From Roseomonas marmotae (GTDB lineage: Bacteria; Pseudomonadota; Alphaproteobacteria; Acetobacterales; Acetobacteraceae): DNA of 64,000 nt. Positions within the stretch are counted from its first letter, which is position 1. Every line of letters begins with the position of its first letter. Under the pieces are notes generated by a model that saw only the letters and a program-made list of their open reading frames with translations, had not been told where the DNA came from and did no database searches. A program made the position numbers and the translations under genes. Positions 19,240 through 27,388 of this stretch are shown here, piece after piece. Where the stretch lies: contig NZ_CP061091.1 in assembly GCF_017654485.1 (NCBI RefSeq), positions 2,300,501 to 2,364,500 of the forward strand, read 5' to 3'.

Positions 19240-19271
19240 CCCGGCGCCTTTGGCGCCGGGGGTTTTCTTTT
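19240..19271 (+). terminator. intrinsic terminator of the cold-shock gene
   Basis: CCCCGGCGCC (19240-19249), a TTT loop and GGCGCCGGGG (19253-19262) form a perfect 10-bp stem, followed by TTTTCTTTT. This is the strongest terminator in the window. Confidence 0.88.
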
Positions 19272-19315
19272 GGGTATTTGGTTACGCTTGCGGCGTGAGC
19301 CGCAGCCCAATAGTA

Positions 19316-19329
19316 TCTGACATGTCAGA
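19316..19329. promoter_or_regulatory. perfect 14-bp palindrome, candidate GntR operator
   Basis: TCTGACATGTCAGA is an exact palindrome ending 14 bp before the GntR-family start codon. Its size and place fit an autoregulatory operator for the dimeric regulator encoded immediately downstream. The link is inferred from position. Confidence 0.5.
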
Positions 19330-19343
19330 GATAGGTCAGAACG

Positions 19344-20027
19344 ATGTCATTGATGAGCCTCGCGGAGGCGCCTCCTTCATTGACGGAGCAGGCCGCCGCC
19401 CAGTTGCGCCGGGAGATCCTGAGTACAAGGCGGGCGCCGGGCGAAACGCTGAGCGAAGCCACGCTCGCCCAGCAACTGGGTCTCGGGAAGGCGCCGGTGC
19501 GGGCAGCGCTGGCGCGCCTGGCGGAGGAAGGCCTGGTGCAGGCGGTGCCACGTCGCGGCTGGACAGTCTCCCTTGTCACCATCCGCGATATTCATGAAGT
19601 CTTTGGACTGCGCCTTTTGTTGGAGCCGGAGGCCGCGCGGCTCGCTGCCGGGCGGGTGGATGCCGAGTTGCTGCGGCGGCTCGATGCGATTTGTGCCTGT
19701 GGCTACCAGCCGGATGATGAGGACAGCACTTACGCTTTTCTCGCGGCGAACAAGGCCTTCCATGTCGCGCTGGCCGAACTCTCCGGCAATGGCCGCCTGG
19801 CGAGGCAGATCGACCGCTTGCTGGATGAGAGCACGCGCATGCTGACCCTGGGCCTGCGGCGCCGGGACCGAACCGGAGAAATGGCGCATGAGCACCACAG
19901 CCTGATCGAAGCCTTGGCCCTTGGCCATGCGGATGACGCCGCAGCCATTATGCAGGAGCAGGTGGCTGCTTCGCGCGCCATGGTGCTCACGGCGCTGACG
20001 GCGCCCGATGCCAGGACGGCGGTATAG
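19344..20027 (+). CDS. GntR family transcriptional regulator, FadR/FCD subfamily
   Basis: 227 residues. The N-terminal winged helix (about 10-77) has the GntR pattern LRREILSTRRAPGETLSEATLAQ and KAPVRAALARLAEEGLVQ. The rest is an all-helical FCD effector domain with the metal-type residues D138 or nearby, NKAFHVALAEL and EHHSLIEALALG. Members repress neighbouring catabolic genes until a small carboxylate binds. The stop codon directly abuts the start of the thiol dioxygenase gene, so the two are co-transcribed. The palindrome at 19316-19329 is a likely binding site. The effector is unknown. Confidence 0.88.
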   Translation: MSLMSLAEAPPSLTEQAAAQLRREILSTRRAPGETLSEATLAQQLGLGKAPVRAALARLAEEGLVQAVPRRGWTVSLVTIRDIHEVFGLRLLLEPEAARLAAGRVDAELLRRLDAICACGYQPDDEDSTYAFLAANKAFHVALAELSGNGRLARQIDRLLDESTRMLTLGLRRRDRTGEMAHEHHSLIEALALGHADDAAAIMQEQVAASRAMVLTALTAPDARTAV

Positions 20028-20549
20028 ATGATGAACAGCCTCGCCCCGTCCACCCCCGGCCTCTCGGCGATGTTGAATGATATTGAGGATGCCGTGACTG
20101 CCGGTGGCCATGACCGCCCCAGGCGCATTGCCGCTGCCTTGCAACCTTATCTGGGACGTCCAGACCTGCTGCCGCTGGAAGTCCGCCGAAGCTGCCCACA
20201 GGGATATATCCGGCATCTGCTGCACGCGAACCCGAAGCAGCATTACGCCGTGGTCGCCCTGGTCTGGCGCCCCGGACAGATGAGCCCGGTCCATGCACAC
20301 CTGACTTGGTGTGCACTAGGGGTGCATCACGGTGTACTTACGGAGGGATTCTACGAACCTCCAGAGGGGAATGAGCTGCCCCGGCACAAGGAATGCCGGC
20401 TGCAGCCTGTCGGCTCCACCTCTCACGGCCCGGCTGATCTCCATCTCATTCACCGCCTCGCCAACCTGGGAAGCAGCGAAGCCATCTCCATTCATGTCTA
20501 CGGCGCGGATTTTGACCGCTTCGGTCAGGAGGTGAATCACATATTTTAG
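20028..20549 (+). CDS. cysteine dioxygenase-type thiol dioxygenase (cupin)
   Basis: 173 residues with the cysteine dioxygenase cupin fold. The three iron-binding histidines can be placed: H89 and H91 in PVHAHLTW, and H142 in IHRLAN, the counterpart of the family's LHRVEN. R62 in YIRHLLH matches the arginine that binds the substrate carboxylate, and C95 lies four residues after H91 where the Cys-Tyr crosslink cysteine sits in animal enzymes. The enzyme should oxidise a thiol such as cysteine or 3-mercaptopropionate to its sulfinic acid. Which one cannot be decided by eye. It begins right after the GntR stop codon, and an ATP-grasp gene follows 119 bp later. Confidence 0.85.
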   Translation: MMNSLAPSTPGLSAMLNDIEDAVTAGGHDRPRRIAAALQPYLGRPDLLPLEVRRSCPQGYIRHLLHANPKQHYAVVALVWRPGQMSPVHAHLTWCALGVHHGVLTEGFYEPPEGNELPRHKECRLQPVGSTSHGPADLHLIHRLANLGSSEAISIHVYGADFDRFGQEVNHIF

Positions 20550-20668
20550 CGAACAGAAATGGGATATATCTCGGACACGTTCTTTTCCACTCGAAATTAC
20601 CGCGCATTACGTTATATCCGACGTGACGCGCGGCGATGCCAGTGCATCTGGCTGGAAAAGGAAGTGCC

Positions 20669-21649
20669 ATGAGCAAGGTCCATGTGATCCACGAGAATCC
20701 GGCCTGGCTGCCGCCACTGGCGGAAGCCTTTGACCGCATCCGCCTTCCCTGGGCGGAACTCGATCTTTCCCGTGGCGTATTCGATCTCTCCGCGGTGCCG
20801 CCGGAAGGCGTCTACTACAACCGGATGAGTGCGTCGTCTCATACGCGTGGCCATCGTTATTCCGCTGAACTCACAGCGGCTGTGCTGGCTTGGTTGACGC
20901 GGCATGGCCGCCGTGTCGTGAACGGGCCTGCCGCGCTGGACCTGGAGATCAGCAAGGTCCGCCAGTATGCCGCTCTGGAAGCAGCAGGGGTGACCGTGCC
21001 GCGCACCGTGCTGGTGCAGGATGACACCGCCGCCCTTATTGAAGCCGCGCACCGTCACTTCGGTGGCGGCCCGGTCATCCTGAAGCCCAATCGCGGCGGT
21101 AAGGGGCTCGGCGTCCGGTTCTTCGGCTCGCCCCAGGCGCTGGCCGATCAGCTGGATACGCTGCCGGCCGATGAAGCGCCGGTGGATGGCATCTGGCTGC
21201 TGCAGGAATACATCCGCGCGCCGCGTCCGGTGATCACTCGCGCCGAATTCGTGGGCGGCCGTTTCGTCTATGCCGTGGAAGTCGATACCACCGCGGGCTT
21301 CGAACTCTGCCCGGCCGATGTCTGCGCGATTGGTGATGCTGTCTGCCCCGTCGGCACGCAGGTCACGGCGCCCGCGCCGCGCTTCAGCATTCTGCCGGGC
21401 GGTATCGATGCCGGTCTTCGCGGTCTGCTTGAGAACTTCCTCTCCCGCAGCGGCATCGACGTCGCGGGCATCGAATTCATCCAGGATGAGGCCGGGCGCG
21501 TGCTGGTCTACGACGTCAATACCAACACCAACTACAATGCCGCGGCGGAGGAGGTCGCAGGGGTGGCGGGGACGCCCCGATCCGGCCCTGGCGCGTTGGC
21601 TGATTTCCTGGCCAGCGAACTGACAGGCGCGCAGCGGCTGGCTGCCTGA
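20669..21649 (+). CDS. RimK-like ATP-grasp ligase of unknown substrate
   Basis: 326 residues from ATG 20669 (ribosome site AAAAGGAAG). The ATP-grasp core is recognisable: PVILKPNRGGKGLGV (about 130-145), the IWLLQEYIRAP lid (about 175-188), and the metal-binding end IEFIQDEAGRVLVYDVNTNTNYN (about 268-291). Such enzymes join a carboxylate to an amine or thiol via an acyl phosphate. The N-terminal domain is not one I recognise. It follows the thiol dioxygenase by 119 bp on the same strand and precedes the Pat-like gene by 48 bp. A peptide- or amino-acid-ligating role linked to sulfur amino acids is speculation from context. Confidence 0.82.
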   Translation: MSKVHVIHENPAWLPPLAEAFDRIRLPWAELDLSRGVFDLSAVPPEGVYYNRMSASSHTRGHRYSAELTAAVLAWLTRHGRRVVNGPAALDLEISKVRQYAALEAAGVTVPRTVLVQDDTAALIEAAHRHFGGGPVILKPNRGGKGLGVRFFGSPQALADQLDTLPADEAPVDGIWLLQEYIRAPRPVITRAEFVGGRFVYAVEVDTTAGFELCPADVCAIGDAVCPVGTQVTAPAPRFSILPGGIDAGLRGLLENFLSRSGIDVAGIEFIQDEAGRVLVYDVNTNTNYNAAAEEVAGVAGTPRSGPGALADFLASELTGAQRLAA

Positions 21650-21697
21650 CGACCAACAGTTGCGGGTGAGGGCAGGGGCGCGGCATCCTCTGATGCC

Positions 21698-24346
21698 ATG
21701 ACCCTGCCGATCCCGATCTCCCAGCCACAACGCAGGTTCCGCGCGGCGTCCCTGTTCCGTCCGCGCTCCGTGGTGTTGCTGGGCGACGCGGCTTTGGACG
21801 AGACGGCCATTCTCGCCCGCAATCTCGCGGCTGGCGGATTTCAGGGCCAGCTTTACAGCGTTGGTTGCCAGCAGCATGGCCTGGTCCCGGCCTCAGGCAT
21901 CGAGGAACTGCCGGAGGCACCGGATCTGGCGGTCCTCTGCCTGCCACCTGCCGAACAAAAGGCCGCCATGACGGCCCTGGCTTCGAAAGGTTGCTTCGCG
22001 GCGATCGTGCCGGTCGCCTCTCCCGATCTCGCGGCAGTCTCTGCCGCCACCGGGGTTCACGCCTTCGGCGCCCATAGCTTCGGCCTGTGCCTGCCTTCCA
22101 TCGGGCTGAACGCCAGCCTCTCCCATCTTCAGCCCCAGCCAGGGCGGCTGGCGCTGCTGTGTCAGTCGGGGGCCATGGCCCGTACGATCATCGACTGGGC
22201 GGCGGGCGAGAATCTGGGCTTCAGCCATATCGTCGGCATCGGCACCAATCAGGGTGCCGGCTTCGCCATGGTGCTGGACTGGCTGGCGCGGGATGCCCTG
22301 GCCGGGGCTGTGCTGCTGGATATCCGCCGTATCAAGAACCGCCGCATGTTCATCTCGGCGGCGCGCGCGGCGGCGCGCACCCGTGCGGTCGTCGCTATCA
22401 GGCCAGGCGGCCGGCAGAGCGATGCCACCGGCACCAGCGACGCGGTGATGGAGGCGGCGCTGCGCCGTGCCGGCGTATTGCGCGTCAGTGGCCTGGAAGA
22501 TCTTCTGGCGGCCGCCGAGACCCTGGCGCGGACACGGCCTGCCCGTCGCGCCGGGCCCGACGCCATGGCAGGCGACCGCATCGCCATCGTCTCCAACGCG
22601 CAGGGGCCGGCGCAGCTGGCGGCGGATGCGGTGGTGGCAGGCGGCGCCCGGCTGGCACGCTGGAATGAGGCCGCGGACAGGGCCTTGTCCCTGGCTCTGC
22701 CGGATGCGAGCGGGACCAATCCCCTGCTGTTGCCGTCCGGCCAGAGCCATCGCCTCGCCGAAGCTGCCTCCATGCTGGCGGCCCTGCAGGAGGTGGATGC
22801 CGTCGTCGCCATCCATTCACCCTCGGCGCATGACGATAACGGGGTGGCGGCGGCTGCCATGGCTGCTGCCGCCAAGGCGACCCGTGGGGCGCCTGTTCTG
22901 GTCAGCTGGCTTGGCCAGGCCAGTGCCGGTCCTGCACGGCATAAGCTGGGGCAGGCCGGGGTAGCGGTCTTCGCATCACCGGAAGCCGCCGTGCGTGGGG
23001 CGCTGCACCTCGCGATGGACCGGCGAAACCGTGCCGCTGCCGCCGAGCTGCCGCCCAGCAGCGTGTTGCGCCTGACCCCGGACCGCGCGGTGGTGCGGCG
23101 GGTGCTGGATCTTGCCCGCGCCGAGGGGCGGCTGAGCCTGACCGAGCAGGAATCGCTTTCCATCCTCGCGGCCTATGGCCAACCGGTGGCGCCCGGAGAG
23201 ACGGCAGCCGATCCGGCTGAAGCCGCGAGAGTGGCGGAGAGGATCGGCTTTCCTGTGGTGCTGAAGCTCTCCAGCCCCGATCTGCCGCGCAAGACGGATG
23301 TCGGTGGGGTGGTTCTGAACCTACCGGATGCCAGGGCGGTACGTCAGGCGGCAGCCGGGATGCTGGAGCGGGTGCGGCGGGACTTCCCGGCGACCCATGT
23401 GCAGGGCTTCCTGGTGCAACCCATGCTCGGCCTCGGCATGCCGAAGGCCCATGAGTTGCGGCTGAGGCTGGGCGACGACGCGATGTTCGGTCCCTGGATC
23501 GGCTTTGGGCGCGGCGGCACCACCTCCGATTTCGAACCCGATGTCGCCTTTGACCTGCCGCCGCTGAACCGCATCCTGGCGCTGGCGATGATCCGCCGCA
23601 CCCGGGGCGTCCGCCTGCTTGAGGGCTTTCGCGATCTGGCAGCGGTCGATCTCGAAAGGGTGGTGGATACCCTGGTCCGGCTCTCACAGATCGCCGTCGA
23701 TTTTCCCGAGATCGAGGACCTGATCATCAACCCGCTGATGGCAAGGGGCGATGAAGTCGTGGTGTTGGATGCCTCGCTCCGCCTGCGGCCGGGAAGGGAG
23801 GGTTCTTTCCTCGCGATTCCACCTTATCCGGCCGAAATGACCCATGGCTGGACGACGCGGGAGGGGCAGAAGCTGACGATCCGCCCGATCAGGCCTGAGG
23901 ATGCGGCGGCTCAGGCCGAAGCCTTCAGCCAGCTGACACCGGAGGATGTCCGCTGGCGCTTCTTCACGCAGTTGCGCGCATTGCCGCCGGAGCAGATCGT
24001 GCGGATGACGCATATCGACTACGATCGCGAGATGGCCCTCGTCGCCGTCGAGCAGCGGGAGGATGGGGGCGAGCACATCGTCTGCACCGCGCGCCTGATC
24101 CGCGAGCCCGGCAGCGACAGGGGGGAATTTGCCGTCGTGACCCTGCCGGGCTGGAAGGGACAGGGGCTCGCCCGCCACCTGATGGAAAGCCTTTTTGACT
24201 GGGCGAGGGGGCAGGGACTGCATGCGGTTATCGGACAGATCCTGTCCGATAACCGGCCGATGATCGGCTTTGCGCGCGCACTGGGCTTCAGCCTGCGCCG
24301 TTCCCCCGATGACGAGGAGGTCATGGAGGCGCAGCTGCTGCTTTAA
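21698..24346 (+). CDS. acyl-CoA synthetase (ADP-forming)-like protein fused to a GNAT acetyltransferase (Pat/YfiQ-like)
   Basis: 882 residues. The order is a CoA-binding domain (about 15-135), succinyl-CoA-ligase-like domains (about 145-450), an ATP-grasp domain (about 467-690, with FPVVLKLSSPDLPRKTDVGGV), and a GNAT domain (about 724-882). E810 in the GEFAVV strand aligns with the catalytic Glu of Salmonella Pat, and KGQGLARHLM is the acetyl-CoA loop. At 234-248 (IRPGGRQSDATGTSD) the stretch that carries the phosphorylated His in active ADP-forming synthetases appears deleted. A protein lysine acetyltransferase controlling metabolic enzymes is therefore the best call. Its TAA overlaps the convergent XRE gene's stop. 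Confidence 0.87.
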   Translation: MTLPIPISQPQRRFRAASLFRPRSVVLLGDAALDETAILARNLAAGGFQGQLYSVGCQQHGLVPASGIEELPEAPDLAVLCLPPAEQKAAMTALASKGCFAAIVPVASPDLAAVSAATGVHAFGAHSFGLCLPSIGLNASLSHLQPQPGRLALLCQSGAMARTIIDWAAGENLGFSHIVGIGTNQGAGFAMVLDWLARDALAGAVLLDIRRIKNRRMFISAARAAARTRAVVAIRPGGRQSDATGTSDAVMEAALRRAGVLRVSGLEDLLAAAETLARTRPARRAGPDAMAGDRIAIVSNAQGPAQLAADAVVAGGARLARWNEAADRALSLALPDASGTNPLLLPSGQSHRLAEAASMLAALQEVDAVVAIHSPSAHDDNGVAAAAMAAAAKATRGAPVLVSWLGQASAGPARHKLGQAGVAVFASPEAAVRGALHLAMDRRNRAAAAELPPSSVLRLTPDRAVVRRVLDLARAEGRLSLTEQESLSILAAYGQPVAPGETAADPAEAARVAERIGFPVVLKLSSPDLPRKTDVGGVVLNLPDARAVRQAAAGMLERVRRDFPATHVQGFLVQPMLGLGMPKAHELRLRLGDDAMFGPWIGFGRGGTTSDFEPDVAFDLPPLNRILALAMIRRTRGVRLLEGFRDLAAVDLERVVDTLVRLSQIAVDFPEIEDLIINPLMARGDEVVVLDASLRLRPGREGSFLAIPPYPAEMTHGWTTREGQKLTIRPIRPEDAAAQAEAFSQLTPEDVRWRFFTQLRALPPEQIVRMTHIDYDREMALVAVEQREDGGEHIVCTARLIREPGSDRGEFAVVTLPGWKGQGLARHLMESLFDWARGQGLHAVIGQILSDNRPMIGFARALGFSLRRSPDDEEVMEAQLLL

Positions 24347-25215
24347 TGCGCGGTTTCGCGAAGCAGATCCCGTACGCGGCTGGCTGCGGCAGCACCCTTC
24401 AGCGCATCCCGCCAGGCAGCCTCGGCCACGCGCTGGTGCGCGGCCACGGCTTCATCCGCCGCGGTGATGCTGCCCACGCCGATTCCACCCCCCGCCGTCA
24501 TTTCGGGCGCGAAGGGGCTGGTGCAGACATGCGCGCGCTCCCGCCCCCGGAGCACCAGGAAATTGCCAGCCGGTTCGGAGGACAGCAGGCCGAGCTGCAA
24601 GCCGATTGGTACGCTTTCCATCAGCACGGCGATGCTTTCCGCCTCTGCCCGCGCGGCCAGGCGGCAACGGTTACGGGTGCGCTCGGATGAGCCCAGGCCT
24701 GCGGCCACACCTTCCGTCAACATGCGCCGCAGCGCCGCTTCGGACAGCATGGCGATGATGTTGGCGCGGCGTGTCTGATGCAGCTTCTTTCTGGCCGCCA
24801 GAAGGCCCATGGCCTGATCGGCCGCGGCGCGGGCGGCAATCCGCTCCTGCGCCTGATCCGCGGCTTCTGCCCAGGCTTCCGCGAGCGCGCCGTCAAAGGC
24901 TTCCGTGCTGGTCTGGTAGCAGATGGCGCCGCCGACCTGCAGGATTTGGTCGGCCTGCTCCTCCACCTGCCGCAGCCGCTCCTGAAAGGCGAGCGGCCGG
25001 GAGAAATATTCAACGCCGATCCCAAGGAGCGACAGGGGAGAGATCTTGAGAAGCTCCGCCAGCCGCCGGATCGTGTCCAGCTTGATGACTTCGCCCTTCT
25101 CGTAGCGATAAAGGGCCGCGCGAGAAACGCCGAGGCGTGCGGCGATTTCTTCCGCGCGCATCCCGGACTCAAGGCGGTAAGCCCGCAACTGCTGACCGAT
25201 ATCAGCGAAACGCAT
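24343..25215 (-). CDS. XRE-family transcriptional regulator with a large C-terminal domain
   Basis: 290 residues. The N-terminal helix-turn-helix (about 5-63) has RLESGMRAEEIAARLGVSRA and LYRYEKGEVIKLDTIRRLAEL. The C-terminal 220 residues are mostly helical, Ala-rich, and do not match a domain I can name; late strands such as GLLSSEPAGNFLVLRGRER may form a ligand-binding unit. It converges on the Pat-like gene with overlapping stop codons in TTAA, so antisense or terminator-sharing effects between them are possible. Regulation of the adjacent hydroxypyruvate isomerase is conceivable but unsupported. Confidence 0.8.
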   Translation of the reverse strand: MRFADIGQQLRAYRLESGMRAEEIAARLGVSRAALYRYEKGEVIKLDTIRRLAELLKISPLSLLGIGVEYFSRPLAFQERLRQVEEQADQILQVGGAICYQTSTEAFDGALAEAWAEAADQAQERIAARAAADQAMGLLAARKKLHQTRRANIIAMLSEAALRRMLTEGVAAGLGSSERTRNRCRLAARAEAESIAVLMESVPIGLQLGLLSSEPAGNFLVLRGRERAHVCTSPFAPEMTAGGGIGVGSITAADEAVAAHQRVAEAAWRDALKGAAAASRVRDLLRETAH

Positions 25216-25374
25216 GTTACCTCTCGGCCGTGGTAGGGGCTGAACGCCGCAGGAGAAGTGTCTCGTGAATCAGACACGGACTGAAAAATGGGCTCACGGG
25301 CCGAGAAAGGCAACACACGATCGTGTTGTCCAATCTCCGGTGAAGATCGCGCTTCTGGCGCTCCCGCCTGTGGT

Positions 25375-26154
25375 TCAGTTCCGGTAGGGGGCGAACCAGC
25401 CAAGGCCCGCCACCGTCTCCCCCGCCGGGCGATACTCGCAGCCGATCCATCCCCGATAGCCCAGTGCATCGATCCGGCTGAATACGAAAGGCCATTTCAC
25501 CTCGCCCGTGCCAGGTTCATTGCGGCCCGGCACATCCGCGACCTGCATATGCGTGATGATCGGCAGGTGCTTTTCCACACGCTTCACGATGTCCCCCTCT
25601 GTCACCTGGCAGTGGTAGAGGTCGAATTGCAGCCCGAGCCGTTCCGGCCCGACCGCCGCGATGATGGCCGCGGCCTGATCTGTGGTGTTGAGGAAGATGC
25701 CAGGGATGTCGCGGTGGTTGATGGGCTCGATCAGGGGCTTCACGCCGGCTTTCGCGCATTCCTCCGCGGCCCAGGCCAGGTTGGCGGCGTAGGTGCCTGT
25801 CAGCGTGTCCCGGGCCACGCCCGCTGGGGCCAGGCCCGCCATCAGATGGAGCCTTGGGCAGGAGAGGGTGGCAGCATATTCCAGCGCCTTCAGTACACCG
25901 TCTCTGAACTCCTGCTGGCGCCCCGGCAGGCACGCGGTGCCGCGCTCCCCGCGCTCAGGGTCTCCCGGCGGCGCGTTGAACAGCACCTGGGACAAGCCCT
26001 CATCCGCCAGCCGCCGGGCGATCTCGGCAGCCGGGAACTCATAGGGAAAGAGGAACTCCACCGCCGCGAAGCCGGCCGCGCGGGCGGCGGCGAAGCGGCT
26101 CAGGAAGGGCAGCTCCTGGAACATCATTGACAGGTTGGCGGCGAAACGCGGCAT
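25375..26154 (-). CDS. hydroxypyruvate isomerase-like TIM-barrel (Hyi/OtnI)
   Basis: 259 residues, the usual length for Hyi/OtnI. Family landmarks are the start MPRFAANLSMMF, the metal-binding Glu in LIEPINHRDIPG (about 141-153), the Asp in LQFDLYHCQ (about 175-183), the HMQVADVPGRNEPGTGEV segment and the terminal Glu in WIGCEYRP. These form the xylose-isomerase-type metal site. Hyi interconverts hydroxypyruvate and tartronate semialdehyde, while OtnI acts on 2-oxo-tetronate. The glyoxylate carboligase and tartronate semialdehyde reductase that would confirm a glyoxylate route are not in the window. It is divergent from the AI-2E-type transporter gene. Confidence 0.87.
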   Translation of the reverse strand: MPRFAANLSMMFQELPFLSRFAAARAAGFAAVEFLFPYEFPAAEIARRLADEGLSQVLFNAPPGDPERGERGTACLPGRQQEFRDGVLKALEYAATLSCPRLHLMAGLAPAGVARDTLTGTYAANLAWAAEECAKAGVKPLIEPINHRDIPGIFLNTTDQAAAIIAAVGPERLGLQFDLYHCQVTEGDIVKRVEKHLPIITHMQVADVPGRNEPGTGEVKWPFVFSRIDALGYRGWIGCEYRPAGETVAGLGWFAPYRN

Positions 26155-26272
26155 GCTTCCTCTCCTCAGGGCCTGGCGGCGGGAGCCGCATCCACTGGCA
26201 GGCTAGACACGCCTTCTGGAACAGCAAAGCCCGGTGCTGGCGGAGGAAAGGCGGCTCGGGCAAGCTACCGCG

Positions 26273-27349
26273 ATGAGCCCCTCCTCGCACCCGGACGATC
26301 ATTCGCTACGGCCCGCGCGCCTGCTCGGCCTCGCCGCGCTGGCGGCGCTGATGGTCGGCTGCCTGCTCGTGCTGCGCCCCTTCATCTCGGCGCTGCTCTG
26401 GGCGGCCATCCTGTCCTACTGCACTTGGCCGCTCTGCCGGATGCTGCGGGAGAGAGTCGGCCTCTCACCCACCCTCGCGGCGCTGGTCATGGTCATGGCC
26501 GAAATGCTGCTGGTCGGCCTGCCCATTCTCTTCGCCACGCCAACCCGGGCTGAGGATATCGAGGGACTACGCAGTTCGGTGGAAGGCTTCCTGGCCGGGG
26601 GCATGCCGGGCATCGGCGATAAGCTGGCCTATATCCCGCTGATCGGCGGCTTCCTGCAGGATCGCTGGACGGCGCTGCAACTCGATTTCTCACCCCTGAC
26701 GAATCTGCTGCGGCCTTACGCGGGAATCATCGCGCAGAATCTGCTGGGCTTCCTGCTCGCGGTGCTTTCCGGGCTGGCGGAACTGGTCGTCGCCATCCTG
26801 CTTTCCTTCTTCTTCTACCGGGACGGCCCCGGCATGGCGCGGGTGCTGGATTCGCTGGTGGGGCGGATCGCGGGCCAGCAGGCAAAGCGGCTGGTGCAGC
26901 TGACGGCGGCGGTCACGGTCGGCGTGGTCTATGGCCTGCTGGGAACCGCTGTCGCCCAGGGCGTGCTGACGGCGCTGGGCCTCTGGGTGGCGGGCGTGCC
27001 GCAGCCGGTGCTCTTCGGCGTGCTGGCGGGGATCGTTTCCATCCTTCCGGTGGGCGCGCCCGTGGTCTGGTTGCCCGCGGCGCTCTGGCTGCTGTTCCAG
27101 GGCTCGACCTTCTGGGGCATCGCCCTGTTGCTCTACGGCGCGCTGGGTATCAGCAGCGTGGACAATGTCATCCGTCCCTGGCTGATCAGCCGTGGCGCCG
27201 ACCTGCCGCTGCTGCTGACCATCCTGGGTGCCCTGGGCGGGGTTTTCGCCTTTGGCTTCCTGGGTCTTTTCCTGGGGCCGGTGCTTCTCGCAGTCGGCTT
27301 CACCCTCCTCCGCGACTGGGCGGAGGAGGAGCCGCCGATCCTGCGCTGA
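26273..27349 (+). CDS. AI-2E family transporter (PerM-like membrane protein)
   Basis: About 358 residues from ATG 26273; a GTG at 26234 is possible and would add 13 residues. Eight or so hydrophobic segments include the N-terminal pair around LAALAALMVGCLLVLRPF and LWAAILSYCTWPL. The family's characteristic ending (GALGISSVDNVIRPWLISRG, then LGALGGVFAFGFLGLFLGPV) is intact. Members export small molecules or Na+/H+; despite the family name few have a shown autoinducer-2 role. The gene is monocistronic and separated from the convergent gamma-glutamyltransferase gene by an 11-bp-stem hairpin. Confidence 0.88.
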   Translation: MSPSSHPDDHSLRPARLLGLAALAALMVGCLLVLRPFISALLWAAILSYCTWPLCRMLRERVGLSPTLAALVMVMAEMLLVGLPILFATPTRAEDIEGLRSSVEGFLAGGMPGIGDKLAYIPLIGGFLQDRWTALQLDFSPLTNLLRPYAGIIAQNLLGFLLAVLSGLAELVVAILLSFFFYRDGPGMARVLDSLVGRIAGQQAKRLVQLTAAVTVGVVYGLLGTAVAQGVLTALGLWVAGVPQPVLFGVLAGIVSILPVGAPVVWLPAALWLLFQGSTFWGIALLLYGALGISSVDNVIRPWLISRGADLPLLLTILGALGGVFAFGFLGLFLGPVLLAVGFTLLRDWAEEEPPILR

Positions 27350-27355
27350 TCCCGT

Positions 27356-27383
27356 GGCGGGCCTGGCCTTGACCAGGCCCGCC
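27356..27383. terminator. bidirectional hairpin between convergent genes
   Basis: GGCGGGCCTGG (27356-27366) and CCAGGCCCGCC (27373-27383) form a perfect 11-bp stem with a 6-base loop. It fills the 39-bp gap between the AI-2E transporter and the gamma-glutamyltransferase gene. T-tracts are poor, but position and stem strength support a shared terminator. Confidence 0.55.
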
Positions 27384-27388
27384 CGGCA

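Noticed and set aside
20550..20668. Imperfect repeat of ATATATC-CGGACACGT-like sequence before the ATP-grasp gene
   Set aside because: The match needs gaps and mismatches, and is not convincing as an operator.
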